From positions 4,022,001 to 4,086,000 of the forward strand of contig NZ_CP143867.1 of assembly GCF_036416795.1 (NCBI RefSeq): a DNA stretch of 64,000 nucleotides, given 5' to 3'. The notes beneath the pieces are model-generated. The model made no database searches. It was given only the letters and a program-made list of their open reading frames with translations, and had not been told where the DNA came from. This document shows, piece after piece, positions 62,623-64,000 of this stretch (position 1 is the stretch's first letter; each line of letters begins with the position of its first letter). The translations under genes were made by a program, and so were the position numbers. The stretch is from Bacteroides sp. MSB163 (GTDB lineage: Bacteria; Bacteroidota; Bacteroidia; Bacteroidales; Bacteroidaceae).

Positions 62623-62747
62623 TAAGAACATTTATCCTAAGCCAAAAGCACAAAAACGACAGACTATCTGCACATTTCTCTGCCTTGTTTTGGCTTTCAA
62701 TCACTTAAGAAGAACAGTATTAACCCTTTAAACAGAAACAAAAAACA

Positions 62748-63371
62748 ATGGCAGCACAGTATGACTTCCAAAGAAGACCTAACCCGAAGGGTGACGGTGA
62801 ATTACAACCCTTGTATCCACGTATCGTGAATAAAGGTACGATTGACACAGAGCGTTTGGTTAGTGACATTTCCCGAATGTCCAGTTTCAGCCCCGGTGAC
62901 ATCCATGGTTTGTTGGCGGCAATAGAGGACCGGGTATCGTATTATTTATCCGAAGGACACCACGTTCAGTTGGGCGACATGGGATATTTTTCGGCAGGCC
63001 TGCAAGGCCGTCCGGTGATGGATCCGAAAGAAATCCACGCGCAGACTATCTTTTTCGGCAAAGTACATTTCCGTGTATCACCCGATTTCCGCAAGCGGTG
63101 TGCCGGTTCTGTGGAGCGTGCCAAATATGGTTTCCGTAAGAGTGCGGAGCTTGGCGGTGCCGAGCGTTACCGCCGTTTACTGGTGTTTTTGGAGACGCAT
63201 CCCTTCATTACACGCAAAGATTACAGCAGTATCACGGGACTTTTGAAGAATAAAGCACTGGATGACCTCAATTTGCTTGTGGAAAAGGGATATTTGAGCA
63301 CAATCGGGCGTGGTTCGCATAAAGTGTATGTACGTGCTGAACCACAGGAGGTTAAATCGGAAAATCCGTAA
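62748..63371 (+). CDS. HU-like DNA-binding protein with C-terminal winged-helix-like extension
   Basis: A 207-residue protein. Residues about 1-125 follow the HU/IHF-like family of Bacteroidetes (KGTIDTERLVSDISRMSSFS, then DIHGLLAAIEDRVSYYLSEGHHVQLGDMGYFSAGL and a strand-rich part). The last 75 residues (RRLLVFLETHPFITRKDYSSITG, LNLLVEKGYLSTIGRGSHKVYV) look like a winged helix, so it may bind DNA by two modules. It lies next to the VapE-type gene, a pairing common in Bacteroides accessory regions. A hairpin terminator follows 14 bp after the stop. Confidence 0.85.
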   Translation: MAAQYDFQRRPNPKGDGELQPLYPRIVNKGTIDTERLVSDISRMSSFSPGDIHGLLAAIEDRVSYYLSEGHHVQLGDMGYFSAGLQGRPVMDPKEIHAQTIFFGKVHFRVSPDFRKRCAGSVERAKYGFRKSAELGGAERYRRLLVFLETHPFITRKDYSSITGLLKNKALDDLNLLVEKGYLSTIGRGSHKVYVRAEPQEVKSENP

Positions 63372-63384
63372 ATATATCGAAAAA

Positions 63385-63417
63385 ACCAGTGCTGATAAAC
63401 AGTTTGTCAGCACTGGT
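63385..63417 (+). terminator. Hairpin terminator of the HU-like gene
   Basis: ACCAGTGCTGA (63385-63395) pairs with TCAGCACTGGT (63407-63417). A second hairpin with AACGGTTGCC and GGCAACTGTT arms follows at about 63421-63447. Confidence 0.7.
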
Positions 63418-63505
63418 TGCAACGGTTGCCAGCACAAGGCAACTGTTTGTTTTATTGTATATTAGCTGTCTTAGTGCTGGAGTGCTGACAACTATCGGAA
63501 AACTT

Positions 63506-64000
63506 TCATTGTGTAGAAATTCCTCTTGTTCGTTTTTTTTGGGGTGACACACTTATTGTCCACCGTTCGGTTTTCCGGATTTTATTGCGTACGGTGAGTA
63601 CTTCCCATTGCGGAACTTTTTTCAAAATTTCACAGATGTGTTCTATATAGAGATTTTTACGTTCTTCCATGATACTGTCCGGACGAATTATGTGAACTTC
63701 TATACTATCGATGCTGCCGTCCGCTTTGGGCAGTACTGCGCATGATATTACCACTTTTGTATTTGCCAGTTCCGGAAAATAATCTCTATTGAACTGTGTC
63801 TTAATTAAATCCATAGCATCTTTTATAGATGTTCCCTTTTTTATAGAATTCCGGTAACTGGTTTTAGAAATGATTCTGCCTTGTTCCACCTGGTAGTCCG
63901 TTTCATTTTCATATTCCCTGTTAAAGCCCATGTGTACATAATAGATCTGTTCACCGGACACAACCTTCAACTCTCCACTGAACCAAGAGGCTACTATCCG
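63506..64000 (-). CDS. C-terminal part of an unknown protein, possibly TonB-like
   Basis: The frame is open to the right window edge, so the start is outside. The visible part is about 164 residues. The segment ISCAVLPKADGSIDSIEVHIIRP, then EHICEILKKVPQWEV and a final ISVSPQK, follows the strand-helix-strand pattern of TonB C-terminal domains, but the usual conserved residues are weak. No firm family is assigned. Confidence 0.5.
   Translation of the reverse strand, partial: RIVASWFSGELKVVSGEQIYYVHMGFNREYENETDYQVEQGRIISKTSYRNSIKKGTSIKDAMDLIKTQFNRDYFPELANTKVVISCAVLPKADGSIDSIEVHIIRPDSIMEERKNLYIEHICEILKKVPQWEVLTVRNKIRKTERWTISVSPQKKRTRGISTQ

Overview
The window looks like chromosomal DNA from a gut Bacteroides. 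The evidence is a complete SusC/SusD pair with a large set of carbohydrate-active enzymes, many start regions preceded by the Bacteroidetes -7 promoter box TAnnTTTG, signal peptides and lipoboxes typical of the phylum, and families such as DUF4468, DUF4143 ATPases and a BT4734/VapE-type protein. No rRNA, tRNA, CRISPR array or transposase was recognised.

Layout. 1-14.7 kb is mostly housekeeping. It holds the end of an SLC13-type transporter, a thioredoxin-like protein, a methyltransferase, a VOC protein, a DUF4468 protein, an MBL-fold hydrolase, a pirin, a D-lactate dehydrogenase-like enzyme, a FadL-type channel, a ParE/RelE toxin-antitoxin pair and a DcaP-like porin. A queuosine operon (yhhQ-queC-queF) follows behind a preQ1-I riboswitch, then an orphan sensor kinase.

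14.7-54.6 kb is one large polysaccharide utilisation locus. Its centre is a regulatory and uptake block on the minus strand: a small exported protein, an ECF sigma factor, SusC, SusD and GH30, next to a membrane-spanning AraC-type regulator. Around it lie GH88, GH43, two GH97, two GH127 (one fused to a serine beta-lactamase-like domain), an alginate-lyase-like protein, an alpha/beta hydrolase, a TlpA-like lipoprotein, GH51, GH28, a three-module GH43 and a giant heparinase II/III-like protein. The mix suggests a plant glycan rich in arabinose and uronic acid (pectin side chains or arabinogalactan); the substrate is inferred. Seven enzyme units share an upstream element, TTGAGTA, exactly 15 bp, then TCGTA (TCGTT at one site), with the geometry of an ECF sigma promoter. 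It probably ties the scattered enzymes to the sigma factor in the locus.

54.6-64 kb is accessory DNA: an HTH/coiled-coil gene with a structured leader, two intact DUF4143-type AAA ATPases and a fragment of a third, a frameshifted synthetase-like gene, a BT4734/VapE-type ATPase and an HU-like protein. Each intact ATPase is preceded by three direct repeats with an exact 33-bp period, and the fragment by two palindromic repeats. These arrays are the strongest candidate here for something undescribed. The region also holds a displaced 84-bp piece of the VapE-type gene, a fold-back element and a 35-bp-arm hairpin in the HU leader.
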